In this document: one piece after another, positions 36,101-49,099 of the stretch
Layout of the letters: every line of letters begins with the position of its first letter
Numbering within the stretch: the first letter of the stretch is position 1
DNA from: Kondoa malvinella
Taxonomy: Eukaryota > Basidiomycota > Agaricostilbomycetes > Agaricostilbales > Kondoaceae
Direction of reading: 5' to 3'
NCBI GenBank assembly: GCA_039545315.1
Contig: BCIM01000002.1
Span: 1,639,369 to 1,703,368, forward strand
Length of the DNA stretch: 64,000 nt
Made by a program: the position numbers and the translations under genes
Notes under the pieces: model-generated
Database searches by the model: none
Told to the model about the DNA's origin: nothing
The model's input: the letters and a program-made list of their open reading frames with translations, nothing else

Positions 36101-37081
36101 GGAAACGAAAGTGGTAGCCGCGAGCAGCTGGATGGTTTTGGGTACTTCCTCCTCAGGCTTGATCAAACATTGAATCTGTGAAGAGCAATCAGGATAGTCC
36201 CTGAAGGATAGCTTGATGATAAACCTACCAGAGCTGGAATGAAACGCTCGATATCCTTGTTGGAAATGAGGGCTGTCGAGTTGGTAAGGGTTGCACGGGC
36301 AGCCTTCTTGACATCGGCTTTGGTGTCGTGGATGACATCGGCGAGGACAGGAATGATGTTAGGCATAGCAGAGGCGATTTGCTCAGGCGAACTCCTGATG
36401 AGCTCGTCGAGGACCTGAAGACCGCCAACCTTGACTTGCCACTTGCCGGCGTTGTGAATCTGGTCCATGACGATGGGAAGAAGGAGAGGGACGGCCCATG
36501 AAGTCATGACTTTGACGAGAGCCATGACAGCATCAATAGCGGCCTGGCGAACACCGGTGATCTTGTCGGCGAAAGTCTCTGAGACGAGAAGGTGCAGGAT
36601 TTTTTCAAAGATGAAAGGTTCCGCGGCATGGCCAACGCCTTCGTCGCAGATGATTTTGATTAGTGCGCATGCGCCTTCTCTTGCTGGTACATTCTTCTTG
36701 TCGGTCAATCCCTTTTCTATCGCGGTAGCGAGACCAAGGCGGGTAAATGCATTTGGGCCTTCAATCTATCGCGAGATTGAGTTCAATCGCTAGCGGTGAT
36801 ATGAAACAATCTGAACACACCTTCAAGAGGTTGACAAGCTCTTGAGCAGCGTTCTCACGTGCCATGCTGTCTGTCGCAGTGAAGAGAGTTCCCAAATCAA
36901 TCTTGGCCTCATCCTTTGACCCATCGGCTGCTGCTGCTTCCGCGGCGTGCGAGCCTTTGATAGCCTCAGGGTCCATCTTTACTGGAGTCGGCACAGCGAC
37001 ATCGGCATTCTTAACAGGTGCTGGAGACCTTTTTGCATGAAAAAGTTTGCCATCAGCGCCACGACTTGGGAAGACCATCAA
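33107..37081 (-). CDS. TEF3: Translation elongation factor eEF3 (ABC-F ATPase)
   Basis: Fungal eEF3 binds the ribosome and uses ATP to help release E-site tRNA during elongation. The order is complete: N-terminal HEAT repeats (for example [17 protein letters not shown], then [18 protein letters not shown]), a four-helix region, ABC1 with Walker [15 protein letters not shown] and signature [14 protein letters not shown], Walker [14 protein letters not shown]2 with Walker [15 protein letters not shown] and its signature, a chromodomain-like insert, and the basic tail ([20 protein letters not shown]) ending TDEEL. About ten short introns. I take the start at 37079-37081 (MMVFPSRG); MDPEAIKG about 35 codons in is an alternative, since the N-terminal Ala/Pro stretch is variable. 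A T/C-rich tract near 37320-37370 lies in the upstream region. Confidence 0.96.
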
Positions 37082-38228
37082 TGAGGGCCGCTCACATGTT
37101 TGATATCTAGTCTAATAAGGGGGGATATATGTGCTTTTATAGCAGTAGAATCTCTTTTGGTAACAGCCTGTTGACGAAAGGACAAGCGAATGAGCCAGAT
37201 GTCGCCAGAACTGTGCTCGCGTGCGGGCTCACCTCTAAGGGAGAATGATCTCCAAAAAGGTATTGCTGTGTGAGCTTGTGTAGTGTCTAGAGGGTGCTAC
37301 GAAGGCACAGAGTGGTTGGAGAAAAAAAGAGGCAACTTGAATCTTTTCTTTTTTTCCTCTGTCGCCGAATGTTGCCGACCCGCTGAAATCGCATGACGCT
37401 TGCCTTATGTCCAGTACAGGTGCAGCTATCTACATTGATTGCCCTCATTCTTTCATACCATCGCCTGTCCAGGTGTCTGCAGCCGAAAGCGAGAAAGCGA
37501 GCCAGCACTTCTCTGCTACTGAGCCAAAATATGGCATACTTCAATCCTTGAAGTGATGCTCTGCTATACTCTTCCCAAATTTCTGTTCGAGTTTGCATTA
37601 CCTCTATATCATCTGGCTTTTGAAGCCGCAGTCAGGCTTTCTGATTCTAGTGACTTGTGTACAGCAGTCCTAGGCTTCTTTGCCAGTGCAGCAGTCTCGA
37701 CTACCTTGTTTCTCTGCTCATCGATTAGCAGACATAGCATCTTAATCGTTCAGCATTGCTATGTCATTCACTCCTCATTCTCTTGTTCGTTCTTTCATCA
37801 TTGTCTGCAATTGCATTAACAAGCGCAAGCATTGCAAATTGGCTGGTTTCCGCATTGAAGTCAAAGATCAGTCGCGCCGATTCACTTACAGTCTATGCTT
37901 GTTCAATCCTTCTGGAACTAGCGAGCCTCTCTTGCGCTGAACAAGAATCGTAAGCTGTCCTACTTGACACGTCGAGATGCTACTAGGGATACCAGACGTT
38001 GCAGAACATCTGCGCTTGAAAATTGGATAAAGATCTTTGAGGCTTCTGTCGAGCAGCTTTTGATGCATCTCTTCAGGAAGCTTCTGACGAAATGTTACAG
38101 AGGCAATCAGGAGTGAAGGAAGGAGCTAGTCATGCGTGAGGGAGTGTAGGATGAAAGCGGTGTCGTATTCGACAAGAGGAGAAAATGCATGAAATCTAAT
38201 GTACAGGACATCTGCGGGCTACATCTCC
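37082..38228. other. Gene-poor gap of 1.1 kb upstream of eEF3
   Basis: Contains the eEF3 promoter and 5' leader (CT-rich around 37320-37400, plus strand view) and the 3' end of the glycosyltransferase gene. Open frames 37553-37819 and 37756-37953 are hydrophobic or Cys-rich by base composition only, with no family resemblance. I support no gene. Confidence 0.4.
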
Positions 38229-39652
38229 TCAAGTCCTACGTCCTTGTAGCAATCCGTCCTTCTCGATCTGCGTAATTAGAGCCACGAAGGCTTGATTGCT
38301 CTCGAGGCGTCCTTCAGAATTGAGTCTGGCGCGGAAGTCTTCTGCATTGCGCTTCAATGTTGGGAGATTTTGCAGAAAGGCGTCATAATGCTGGCATAAG
38401 TTGCCTATAGTGTGGTTGCTCTCGTAGCAAGGCCTGGAACTTTCATCGTAGCTAGCCACAGCAAGTCGAGGTGTCATGCTTTCCAACAAGCGAGCGTTGA
38501 TCTTCTGGTCAGGCGAGACACCAGCGTAGACTAACATAGGCTTGCCCGCCATCAATGTCTCGCAAATACTGTTCCATCCACCCGCTGTAAGGCTCCTCAA
38601 TATGAATTTGCCATTCTACACCGGTACATACCTGTGATATGACCATGTACACCAGGAAGAGACACAGCGGCTTGCTGATTGATAGGACGCGTTTCAATGA
38701 AACCCCAAGCTCCCATTTTAGCATTGGAAGTTTGTTGGTTGATCTGAGAAATCGAAGCAGCGATAGCTACATGATACTGCGCAGACTTGTGCTTGCTGAC
38801 TGCCTCCGCTAGAAAATTGGCCCGGAGCAAGGTAGCGGTGCTAGCCGAACTATCAAGCGTGACATTCCATATCAACATCTATAAGCAAAGATGAACGAAC
38901 TCACTCTTGAGTAGCGACGATTGTCGGTACATGGCGTCCATCAATGAGCAAATGATGTTCATAGCCATTCATCGGGGGACCAAAAATTGACGCAATTGTC
39001 CAGAGATGGATGCCGTGTGTCCTGAGTGCAGCCTCCATGGTAGCTACCGCAGACGGTTCTAGTAGACGGACTGAGTTCACTATGACCCCTTGCAGTACTG
39101 TTTATTGGTCCGTGAGTTATATAGCAGAATAGATGTCGCGCGCTTACGAGTTTGGGGACTCTCTGAGAGCCAGCCGTACTGATTAACGTAGCTGGCCGAG
39201 CCAGAGAAGAACATGATGAAGTGACAAGCCTGCTGTTGCTCTGCATTCATGCTGCGCTTGAGGTGTTCACAATTGGTTCTAAAGAAGTGATCCATCTAGA
39301 ACAGCACGGTCAATAAGGCGAGCTCCACCTGGAAGACAAAGCGAACCACGATATAAAGACCTGGAACGCTCGTAGTGTACCGAGCTATGGTTCCAGAGAA
39401 GGAGACTGCATCGGGTACGTGGATGTTGGTAGCTTGAGACAGCTTGTCGAAAAGCGGTTTCCACTTGATTCTAGGGTCGTCAGGACCAGAAAGAGCGCGG
39501 AGGGGCGGAATGACGGAGAAATCGATCCGGTAGCTTGGCAATTTGATTGCCAGCTCTAAAGCCAGCGCCGACAAGGGTTTGATATGCCCGTAATGGTTAG
39601 GGCAGACGACCAAGATCCGCCGTGGAGCCAACGTGGTTGGTAGAGCATACAT
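38229..39652 (-). CDS. Family 1 (UGT-type) glycosyltransferase
   Basis: Transfers a sugar from a UDP-sugar to a small lipophilic acceptor. The N-terminal domain begins RRILVVCPNHYGHIKPLSAL, the usual first strand and His-Gly loop of GT-B enzymes (His before the loop is the likely catalytic base). The C-terminal donor-binding region has HITGMY..., LTAGGWNSICETLMAGKPML and YAGVSPDQKINARLLE, which matches the UGT signature. Several introns of about 50-60 nt. No membrane anchor or sterol-transferase PH/GRAM domains are visible, so it is a short UGT of about 410 aa. The acceptor is unknown. It is not next to an obvious biosynthetic cluster. Confidence 0.8.
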
Positions 39653-41162
39653 TTCCCGAGACTCTTATTCAGTAGATGCAGCAAGATCGTAAGCTCAGCC
39701 ATTGGCGTACCATCTTTTGCGCAGGATGAACAGACCGAGCAGAAGGGGGAAGACCGCTTCTTGAAGGCGTATGCGATGCTGATGCCGTAGAGCTAATTCG
39801 CTGCTCAAGCCGCGATTCACGCTGCGGGCCAGACTTTGAGTTAGCCGTCAATAGGTGTAAAGGAGTTATGGATGAGCTGCCTCTCGGCGGTACAGGCGGT
39901 TACTCACGCTGGACCATGTTGCTCGTAAGTAGAATTCAAGTAAACGTTGGGAGTAAATGCCAGCTGCTGGCGATCAAATGATATTGAGACAGGAAACGGC
40001 AACGGAGAGAGACGAGAGACAGGGAAGAAGACAGAGGCGCAGGCTCTTCTCGGTCACAAAGGGGTGGCAACGCAGCAGCCACAGTAAGATAGCGATCGAT
40101 TCTCATATGGCTGTAATGTACCTGATGGCTAGAGCATGCGCACTCCGCCCTCGTATTGTCGGGCGATTCATCGTGATTGCGCATTGCTATAGCACAGGAA
40201 GTCCAGGGCAGCGCAGTGGCATCTGTAGCGGAAGCACGGGTAGAGGGAGAGCAGTTAGACAATTGAGCACAGAAATTTGGTGCAGTATAACATCAAGGAC
40301 ACGGGCCAGTGTATAGGCATAATAGGGGGTTCTGCGAAGGTTCTGGTACAGTCTCGGAGTCGCTGGCACGTAGCTGGTGGATATCTGAAGAGAGGTCTCC
40401 AGTTTTGTGATTAGACAAGCAGGAAGGCATGCAACGTCGACTTGCACAGGTGTACACTCATGTGCTCGCGCTCTGTGTTCTTTTCACTGTGGCTGTCTAC
40501 ATTTCACCATTTCTAGGCAGCTAGACCAGCAGCTTGCGTTGACAGTCAAGTGGGCTCTCTGCAATCCTGTTCAACCCTCTCTCGTTCATTAAAATGGTTT
40601 TGCTTTGAGAACAAGAACAGCTATGCACTGCTCGGAACACTAGAAAGGACGTGTGGTAGTCGTGCTGCTCCTGTTGAAGCTTTGTGCAAAACTCGATATT
40701 GCTCGTGGAGCGTTAATTCTCGCATTTGCAAGGACACAAGATACATGGCACCTGCTTCACGCCGCGTAGAATGGGACGAGAGCATCAATCAACAATATCC
40801 ATGATTGGTTCGGACTTTGCTCGGAAATCAAAGTTGCCTGCTTTCAATACATAAATCGCTTTCTACTTCTCTCTGTATACGCATCTTGTTGCCCTGAGCT
40901 CTCCTGTCGCCTTACGCTGAGTAACTACTGTGTCTCTTCCGGCCGCCAGACGGGAATAGGAATTATTTTAGGTTTCCCCTCCCGCTTACCGCGTCATAAA
41001 ATGTCGATCCTGCTCAAAATTTGTTGTCATCCTTTCTTGAACCTCATCCACGATCGCTGCTGCATTGAAGCGTGCACCAACGTCTTTGCTTTCACCTTTG
41101 CTTCAGAAAAACCTCCAAGATGCCAGCAAGTCGAGTGGACAACGATAACAGCTACAGTCACG
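39653..41162. other. Gene-poor gap of 1.5 kb
   Basis: Divergent promoters for the UGT gene (minus) and the MFS transporter gene (plus). Open frames here (39936-40262 minus, 39957-40316 plus, 40407-40804 plus) overlap each other on both strands and show no domain. No tRNA boxes, direct repeats or transposon ends were recognised. Confidence 0.4.
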
Positions 41163-43677
41163 ATGCCGGATCTCACGGCGGAAGGGATTGGCTCGCTGAT
41201 TCATTTGCAAGTGACGATTTAATCGCTATAGAATCATGCTAATTGCTTCCACATCAGATGGGACAAGTTTACTATCGAATCTTCAAGCCCAAATGGTACC
41301 CTGAAGAGCAGGATGACTTTGTTCTACCAGAGCGATACAGACGCGATTCTGAAAAGCCAAAGCCGTTAGAACGCGACTCGTCTCGAGAATCATCGCAAAC
41401 TCTGGTAGACCAAAATCAGCAGACTGATGTGGAAAACGGTGGCCAGAAAAACAAGGAGAAAGAGGACAAGCCAGAGGACGACCCTAATGTCGTGACCTGG
41501 TATGGCGATCTAGAGTAAGGTCGCTTTTGAAACATTGATGTTGCAGCTCAAGTGGTTTCTGTAGTCCTGCCAATCCGATGAATTGGTCGATCACGAAGAA
41601 ATGTGTCATTACAGCGCAACTCTGCCTGCTTACATTCTCCATTTACATTGGATCTGCTATCTATTCTCCGGGTTACCGAACACTCGAAGCAGAATTTGGC
41701 ATCGGAATGACAGTCGCTACCCTTGGTTTGACTCTCTTCGTCTGTACGCATTACCCTCTTCACTCTAGTCTTCTGTCTCATCTAGTGAACAGTCGGCTAT
41801 GCGATCGGCCCTTTGTTCCTCGCTGCGCCCTCAGAAATACCGCAGATTGGACGGTAGGATCCCCTTTGCTACCATCGAGCTGGCTCACTGATTGAATCAA
41901 CCCAGCAACCCCATCTATATAATAACCCTGGCGATCTTTGTCATCCTTCAAGTCCCATCAGCTCTGGTCAACAACATTGCTGGTCTGCTCGTACTGAGAT
42001 TTTTGGCCGGTTTCATCGGTTCGCCTGTGTTGGCTACTGGTGGCGCTTCGCTCGGCGATGTGTTCCCTCCCAAAACACGCCCATACGCCATGTGAGTCGA
42101 CTCAGAAGCTGAATACGCATTTTTGCTGATGACATATCTTGATAGTGGAATCTGGGGGTCAGTGATGTAGCCTGTCTGCTAGCAATTCTAGTTTGCTCAT
42201 GTTTTTTCTCCACCTCGATAGATTGGCTGCAGTTCAAGGTCCAACTCTAGGTGAGTCTATTCAGCGACAGTTTGAGCACAAGCACTAACGCCAGTTATGT
42301 CAGGCCCTCTCCTAGGTATGCTACAAGCATCTGACCAATAGTCTCTGCTGATGAATGTACAGGCGGTTTCGCGATCATGGCCAACGACTGGCGATGGGCC
42401 TTCTGGATCCTGCTTTGGCTCGATGGCTTCTGCTTGCTAGTTCTAGCATTCACCATGCCTGAAACTTCCAGCGCCAATATTCTCACTCGCCGGGCTCAGC
42501 GTCTGCGCAAATTGACCGGTAACGACAAGCTAAAGTCCCAGGCTGAAATGGCAGGCGAGAAGATGCAGCTCAAAGATATCGCACACATGTCGTTGGTGCG
42601 ACCTTTCGTCCTCATCTTTACTGAACCAATCTGCCTCGCTTGCCATCTTTACATTGGTCTGGTCTACTCGATTCTCTACGCCTTCATTGAAAGTTTCGCG
42701 CTTGTCTACACCGAAATGTACGGCTTCAATTTGGGCGAGAACGGTTTGGCCTACCGTAAGTCTGTTCAAGATTTTCTCCTTCTCGACGCTGATCGCGCTC
42801 AGTCGGTCTATTCGTCGGTGCTACTTTGGCCTACATTGGATTTGCCTACTACAACCACAAGGTCACCATTCCGCAATTCCGCGAAGGTGGAGGCGTCATT
42901 GCACCTGAGCAGCGTATGCCGGTTGCTATGGTCGGCGCGGTCTTCCTTCCTATTTGCGTGAGTCTATCGCCCAAGTCATGAGATGCAGTGCTAAATTGTA
43001 GTTCAGTTGTTCTGGTTTGGGTAGGCAAGATCGCACTACGCTTGAGAAAATAGCTAAACGTTGTGACAGCTGGACGTCCAACCCATCGATCCATTGGATA
43101 GTTTCCATCATCTCCACCACCTTCTTTGGCGGTAAGTTGAAGCTCTTCTTGGGAGATTCGCATTCGTCTGATACGTATTCCAGCTGGTACTTTCTTGCTA
43201 TTCCAAGCTGTCCTGAACTACCTCGGCGACGCTTATCCAACGGATGCAGCTGCCGTATATGCTGGGAATGACTTTGTTCGGTGAGTCTGGGTTCAAGCCG
43301 GACGGGACAGCAGCTGATGAGATCAACAGATCAATGATGGGTGGTGCTTTCCCTCTCGTACGTTTGCAGTTTACAGGGCAGCTTCGGTCGGCTCATATCC
43401 TGCTCGTGACCTCTTTAGTTCAGTATTGCCCTCTTCAACAATTTGGGTCATGGTGTCGCATGGGGAAGTACTCTCCTCGGCTGCTTGACAGTCCTGTTCT
43501 TGCCTATCCCTTTCGTGAGTTTCGATTATGCCTTTGCTCATTCAATGCTGATCGTGGTATCAAGGTCTTGTACGCCAAGGGCAAGACTCTTCGCATGCGC
43601 AGCAAGAAGTAAGCCTTCTCGTTGCAGCGCGTCGTACTCATACTAACCATACCTTTAGTGCGCGTCACGACATCTAA
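41163..43677 (+). CDS. MFS transporter, DHA1 drug/polyamine-type
   Basis: Plasma-membrane proton antiporter family. The first exon is MPDLTAEGIGSLIHLQ (48 nt), joined to MGQVYYRIFKPKWYPEEQDD, a long acidic cytosolic N-terminus, and NPMNWSITKKCVITAQLCLL, the typical 'NP-x-NW' entry to helix 1 in fungal DHA1 proteins. Other family marks are IYSPGY, the helix 4-5 region (LVLRFLAGFIGSPVLATGGA, SLGDVFPP), GPLLGGF and WRWAFWILLWLDG, the central loop with METSSANIL-like PETSSANILTRRAQRLRK, and YTEMYGFNLGENGLAY. The C-terminal half has helix segments near 42790-43620 and ends NARHDI. About twelve helices and eleven introns. The substrate cannot be predicted. Confidence 0.9.
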
Positions 43678-43916
43678 TTCCGCCTTCACGACATCTCACT
43701 CGACACATCAAAAGCACTCGCATTTGTTCAATAACTCACCTTAGAAATTATATAATATCGTATATACTGTCAAGAACACTTGTACATTCCATCCAAATCA
43801 AATAGAATCGCACTCTAGTAGACTTTTAAACCTACGTCACAATTTGCTTGCCCTTCACCAACCACTGCACTTTTTGACGCGCTCCTACCTACTCCCCAAG
43901 CACAGAACAGCTCAAC

Positions 43917-44957
43917 ATGGCACTCTATATGATGGTCTGTCGCAAATCCTTGATCACAAGGCTGTTAAAGCTGAAATATGACGACAGATTGTGTTCAATC
44001 TCCTCATGCTGGAGAGTGAGTCGCCTGCTCTACCAGCTGTACGCCTACAGAACTGACTGGCGTTGCTATCAAAGTGGCCCTATTCTGTACTTTCATAGTA
44101 TGTCCGAGCCAAATAATTGCCCTGTTATCCGCTCATTATCGCTCTGTGCAGGTACCCATGCCTTTTGCATGGAGGAGAAAGATGTTTAAATTCATGTGAG
44201 TCTTGGAAAGCCTTACGGTCACGGGAATGCGCTTTGACACGTCGAGAAAAGCTCCGAGAGCCCCACCGTGAGTCGCTTCAACAGGCGACTAACATGCTCT
44301 TAAGTCCTCGCCTATAGGTCGCTCGTCTGCAATATGGACTAAAGATATTATTCTTGTTCGTTGGAGTATTGTTCGTCGGTGCGTCTTAGCTTCAATCTCA
44401 GTTCGCGTATTATATTGATCGTGCGCATTGCAGACGCCCTCCAACACATGATCAAGATTCATCGCGAAGGCCAGCTGGCTCGCGAGACTGGAAACAGAAT
44501 GGAAGTTCGCGCCGAGACGGATTGGCGCAGCAGGAAATTCCTCTCGTGCGTTATTGATTCTGTTGAGGGCTTGAATCGCTCTTGATAGCTGTACGATGAC
44601 GTACAGTGAGCGCAACATGTACCTTACTGGATCCACCCTATTCTTGTCGCTCATCCTCACTCGGTAAGCTTTCGTCTATCTGACACACGAGATATAGTCT
44701 GACCAGTTTGCATAGCACCTACTACCTGATCCTGGACCTCATCAAGGTACACATTAGCACTGGTAATGCTTTACCAGCACTGATGTTATCAACAGGCACA
44801 AGAAGATGTCGAAAGCATGCGCAGCCAGACTGGCGCTACTGGCCGATCTGACGCTGTGCTCGAACAAAAGCTCAAGGCTTTGCAGAAGGACTATGACACG
44901 CTCGCGGCCAAGCAGGGCAATGGTGCTGCGCCAGCTCCTGTCAAGAAGGATATTTGA
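43917..44957 (+). CDS. Bap31/Yet-family ER membrane protein
   Basis: Bap31 homologues sort and quality-control membrane proteins at the ER. The first coding exon is only 18 nt (MALYMM). Then come IVFNLLMLE, VALFCTFI, PMPFAWRRKMFKFM, the second helix YGLKILFLFVGVLFVDALQH, the conserved luminal/cytosolic stretch NRMEVRAETDWRSRKF, RNMYLTGSTLFLSLILTR, and a C-terminal coiled coil (AVLEQKLKALQKDYDTLAAK). It ends PVKKDI, so a KKxx dilysine ER-retrieval signal is present, as in Bap31. Three hydrophobic segments, coiled coil and KKxx together make the call firm. About six introns. Confidence 0.9.
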
Positions 44958-45133
44958 GGCATTTGAATGGACAAAGCATATATGAGCTATTGAGAATGGC
45001 GTGAAATGATTGATACTATGAAGAGCTCTGCTGCTCGCTTCCAGAATTCTAGATTGACACTGGCTTGACTTTCGCATGACGACTCGCGACAATCGATCAC
45101 TCCGGGTTGGTGTAAGACGGCCAATTCAGCAAT

Positions 45134-47823
45134 ATGGCAGCTCGCAACGCACCTGTATGTGTAGACACCTGGTAATCACTGACCTTACTGAACCCACGCT
45201 ATGTTCAGCGCGGCATAGAGGATATCTTAGCCTCGAGAAAGGCCGAGCAAGACGCTGCATCCAAAGTGAGCAGGCCTCTAAGCGGCGCCTGCACCACAAG
45301 CTGAATATGTTTGTAGCCTGTATTCATGTCCAAGAAGGAGAGAGCAAGCCAAGCATTAGCAAAGCGTCAAGCTGAAGTCGAAGGGCAGCGTAAGAAGGAA
45401 GAGGAAGCTGCTCAATCAAGACTCGAGCTACAGCACCAGCTACGTGCAAATACTACTATTGGAGGTTCTTCTAGCTCGTCCCAGACTGCCCAACCGGCCG
45501 CAAGCAGTTCACGCAATACAAATACACCTCGAAGAGAATTGCCTAACAACGTCCCTACTGGACCGAAAGCACAGCGAAACTCCAATGCAAAGACGTCGAA
45601 TGACTCGCCTATGCCTCCTGCTCCTTCTTTGCCCTATGACATGCCTCCTCCTCCTCCGCCTCCAATGCAAAATCTCCCACCACCACCTCCAACAGATATA
45701 CGCAAGAAGCGCACTTATAACGAATACGAAGCCCCTTCTGAATTCATTTCTTCGCAGTATCAAATGCCGCAAGTCGATGATTTGCTACTACGCACTCGAT
45801 ACCTCGGCGCAAACAACGACAAGAAGCGTAAAGTCCGTAAACAAATTGACAAGAAATTTGTGTTTGATTGGGACAAGACGGACGATACGGGTGCTGCGGA
45901 ATTTGATCCGCTGTATAAGAGCCAGATTGAGGGTAAGCAAGGTGTGATGCCTGGTCAGCTTTATGGGAGAGGTCGGATAGCTGGGTTTGAGCCTGTGTAT
46001 GCGGAGCAGAAAGAGTATCATGGGAACAATGGTATGGAAGTGGATGGGGTCAAGAAGGAGAATGCCGAAAAGGAGATGGTGCTCGCTGGTCCGACGGCAG
46101 TCTCTGCGCGAGCTGGCGTCAAGAAGGGCGCGTTGGACGACAGGCATTGGTCTGATAAGCCTTTACAAGACATGAAGGAAAGAGATTGGCGTATTTTCAG
46201 AGAGGATTTCTCGATCGCTGCAAGAGGTGGTCAAATTCCGCATCCGCTCAGATCATGGAAAGAGTCGGCAATACCGATGCAGTTGCTGGAAGTCATCGAG
46301 TCTGTTGGGTATACCGATCCGAGTCCTATTCAAAGACAAGCTATTCCGATTGGTTTGCAAAATCGAGATTTGATAGGTATCGCCGAGACAGGTAAGGCTA
46401 GAGCAATGCCTATGCATTATATGTGTTGACACCAGGCTTGGCGCTTACAGGTTCTGGAAAGACTGCTTCCTTCCTCATTCCTATGCTGGACTACATCGGC
46501 CGACTACCCCCTATGACAGACGACAACAGACATCTCGGTCCGTACGCATTGGTAATGGCGCCGACCAGAGAACTTGCACAACAGATCGAATCAGAAAGTG
46601 CCAAATTCTCTGCCGCTCTAGGCTACCGTTCTGTTTCTATCGTCGGTGGTAAATCGATCGAAGAACAGCAACAGCAACTCGAGAATGGTTGCGAGATCAT
46701 TATTGCTACTCCAGGTCGTCTGAAGGACATTATCGAACGACATATCCTCGTTCTTGGCCAGTGCACGTATGTCATCATGGACGAAGCGGATAGAATGGTC
46801 GATCTTGGTTTCGAAGCTGTCATCAACTTTATTCTGGATGCATTACCACTCAGCAACCTCAAACCTGATACTGAAGAAGCAGAGAACGGGGCTGCTATGA
46901 CTCAGCAGATTGTTGGTCCTGATGGTCAACCTACGCTTTACAGACAAACGGTGCGCCAGATCTCGATTTGCACTGTTATGTGTTTGATCGATTGCTTGTT
47001 CGCACAGGTCATGTTCTCAGCTACTATGCCACCAGCAGTAGAACGTCTAGCGCGGAAATACATGCGAAGACCAGCAGTGGTTACGATCGGTGTAGCAGGT
47101 CAAGCAGTCGATACAGTCGAACAACGCGTCGAATTCATCGGGTCGGACGAGAAGAAGAAGCAGCGGCTCATCGAGATTCTCAACACGGAAATGTATGCTC
47201 CGCCTATCATCGTCTTTGTCAACCAGAAGAGAACGGCAGATCAGCTGGCGAAGGACGTCAATCGCGCAAGAGTGAGTGTCTTATTATCTCTAAGAGGGGA
47301 CGAGCTGATGTTGCATCAGTGGCGAGCTACAACTCTGCATTCGGACAAGAATCAAGAACAGAGAGAAGCAGCTTTGGCCAGTCTGCGCAGCGGAGAATCA
47401 GATGTCCTGGTCGCTACGGATCTGGCTGGTCGTGGTATTGATGTTTCAGACGTCTCCCTGGTCGTCAATTATCAAATGGCCAAGAATATCGAGTCTTATG
47501 TGCATCGTATCGGTAGATCTTTTGCTCTCTTGTCCAGATAGATGGCTGATGTATTCTCGTTAGGTCGAACCGGTCGTGCGGGCAAGCAAGGAACAGCCAT
47601 CACTTTCCTCAACGACGAATTGGACAAGGATGTCATGTATGACCTCAAGCAGGAAATCATGTTCGTGAGAACCAGCATCCATTTGCTCACTGCTCACACT
47701 GTTTTCAGGAAATCCAAGATCAGCAAAGCGCCTACAGAGCTTGTTCGTCATCAAGCTGCGCAGAGCAAGGTCTCGCAACAGATGCGACAGCAACTGGCTG
47801 AGAACGAAGGGGCCGATGTGTAA
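45134..47823 (+). CDS. PRP28: Pre-mRNA-splicing DEAD-box ATPase Prp28
   Basis: Prp28 exchanges U1 for U6 snRNA at the 5' splice site during spliceosome activation. The first exon is 21 nt (MAARNAP), then GIEDILASRKAEQDAASK and FMSKKERASQALAKRQAEV, an RS-poor linker with long proline runs, DWDKTDDT, and the Prp28-specific SDKPLQDMKERDWRIFREDF. Helicase motifs follow: GYTDPSPIQRQAIP (Q motif), GSGKT (across an intron), PTRELAQQ, TPGRL, DEAD, SAT, VFVNQK, TTLHSDK, TDLAGRGID and HRIGRTGRAG. It ends AENEGADV. Complete by comparison with the family. Introns near 46394-46450, 46950-47008, 47272-47320, 47512-47564 and 47663-47710. Confidence 0.96.
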
Positions 47824-47942
47824 CCTGTGCTGTAGTGACCATCAACTCTTGTGCTTCGACATCCAACAGCCGCTTTATATCCCTTTGAGCGCGTCAACTC
47901 TTACAAGCTGCAGTAGCACTACACGCTCCTTTTTACTTGAAC

Positions 47943-48962
47943 ATGTCTGGCATTTGTAAAGCGCGTCTTACAGAAGAGCGAAAACAATGGCGAAAGGTGA
48001 GATTGATATCAGCTGCTCGCAGTCTACAGGGCTCATCTCACGTCGGCAGGATCATCCATACGTACGTTGCTGCTCTTAGATTGCCGTATAGCGCATTCAA
48101 AATTGGTGGAACGTACAGGGCTTTTTTGCGAAGCCGCAGAAAGATGGAGATGCACTCAACTTGCTCATTTGGGATGTTGGAATACCAGGCAAAGAGAACG
48201 TGAGTGCTCTCATTTGGGACGAGACTGCCAGACTAACGCTGTAACAGACACCGTGGGAAGGAGGTGTCTACAAAGTTCAGATGATCTTTCCTGAAGGTGA
48301 GGAGACTGTCAAGCTTATGCTGGTCTCTCAACTCAAATTCAGCTTGCCTGTGGCTTTACAGACTATCCATCGAAGCCGCCGAAGTGTGAGTCTAGCTAGG
48401 GTGCGCGAGGTTATACCATCTTACGTCGAGTCTATTCAAGGCAAATTCACACCACCTCGTGCGTTACCCTTCGTCGGCAAAGCGCTAAGCTGACAAAAGC
48501 GCAGTCTATCACCCTAATGTCTACCCTTCTGGCACTATCTGCCTAAGTATTTTGAACGAAGAAAAGAGCTGGAAGCCAGCGATAACGCTCAAGCAGGTCA
48601 GCATTGCTTCGCCCTCTATGCCGTACGGCATTCAATTCAAAGCATTGCGACAGATTGTGCTCGGTATACAAGACTTGCTCAACAACCCCAACGCAGATGA
48701 CCCGTAGGTTGCCATTCTGCCTTGTTTTGAGCCAATCTGATCTTGTGACATAGAGCTCAAACTGAGGCGTATACATTATTCAAGTCAGTGAACTTGAGAA
48801 ACATCAGCCTATGTGCTGATGCCCTGTCTTGTTCTCGTGACAGACGGGACAAAGACGCTTACGAGTGCGTAATTATCTGTGCTGCCAGTCGTAGCCTCGT
48901 CATGACTCATCGTGCACAGACGCAAGATCAGACAAGTTGCACGGGAGAATGCCAAGAACTAA
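47943..48962 (+). CDS. UBC9: SUMO-conjugating enzyme Ubc9
   Basis: E2 enzyme that transfers SUMO to lysines in PsiKxE motifs. Begins [18 protein letters not shown], then [24 protein letters not shown] (Ubc9-type insertion), [34 protein letters not shown], and the active site [11 protein letters not shown] with catalytic Cys codon at 48540-48542. [18 protein letters not shown] and [12 protein letters not shown] complete the UBC fold; the Ubc9-specific DEEKxWKP (here NEEKSWKP) confirms it. About eight short introns. It starts 120 bp downstream of PRP28 on the same strand. Confidence 0.96.
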
Positions 48963-49099
48963 AAGGCGGATCAAGTGGGTCTTGTTATCTTTTTCGCTTT
49001 CGTCTCCTGCTGTAGGGCTTTTCAATGCATTATGTACCGGTTTAAACGAGTCTTGCGTTGCCCTATTACAGCTTCTCGCAGTCTACTACACAGATCTAT

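Noticed and set aside
35695..36173. Plus-strand open frames (for example 35706-36173) in the eEF3 region
   Set aside because: They are antisense to the conserved eEF3 HEAT and ABC coding sequence and have no domain of their own.
36467..36793. Plus-strand open frame in the 5' third of eEF3
   Set aside because: It is antisense to conserved HEAT-repeat coding sequence.
37553..37953. Hydrophobic small ORFs in the eEF3 upstream gap
   Set aside because: Hydrophobicity follows from T-rich composition; no start context, splice partner or family resemblance.
39936..40804. Several overlapping ORFs on both strands in the 1.5-kb gap
   Set aside because: They overlap each other, lack domains and show no splice structure; I looked for tRNA boxes and transposon ends here and saw none.
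45444..45947. Leu/Arg-rich frame overlapping PRP28
   Set aside because: It is an out-of-frame shadow of the Prp28 N-terminal coding exon, which has clear family motifs.
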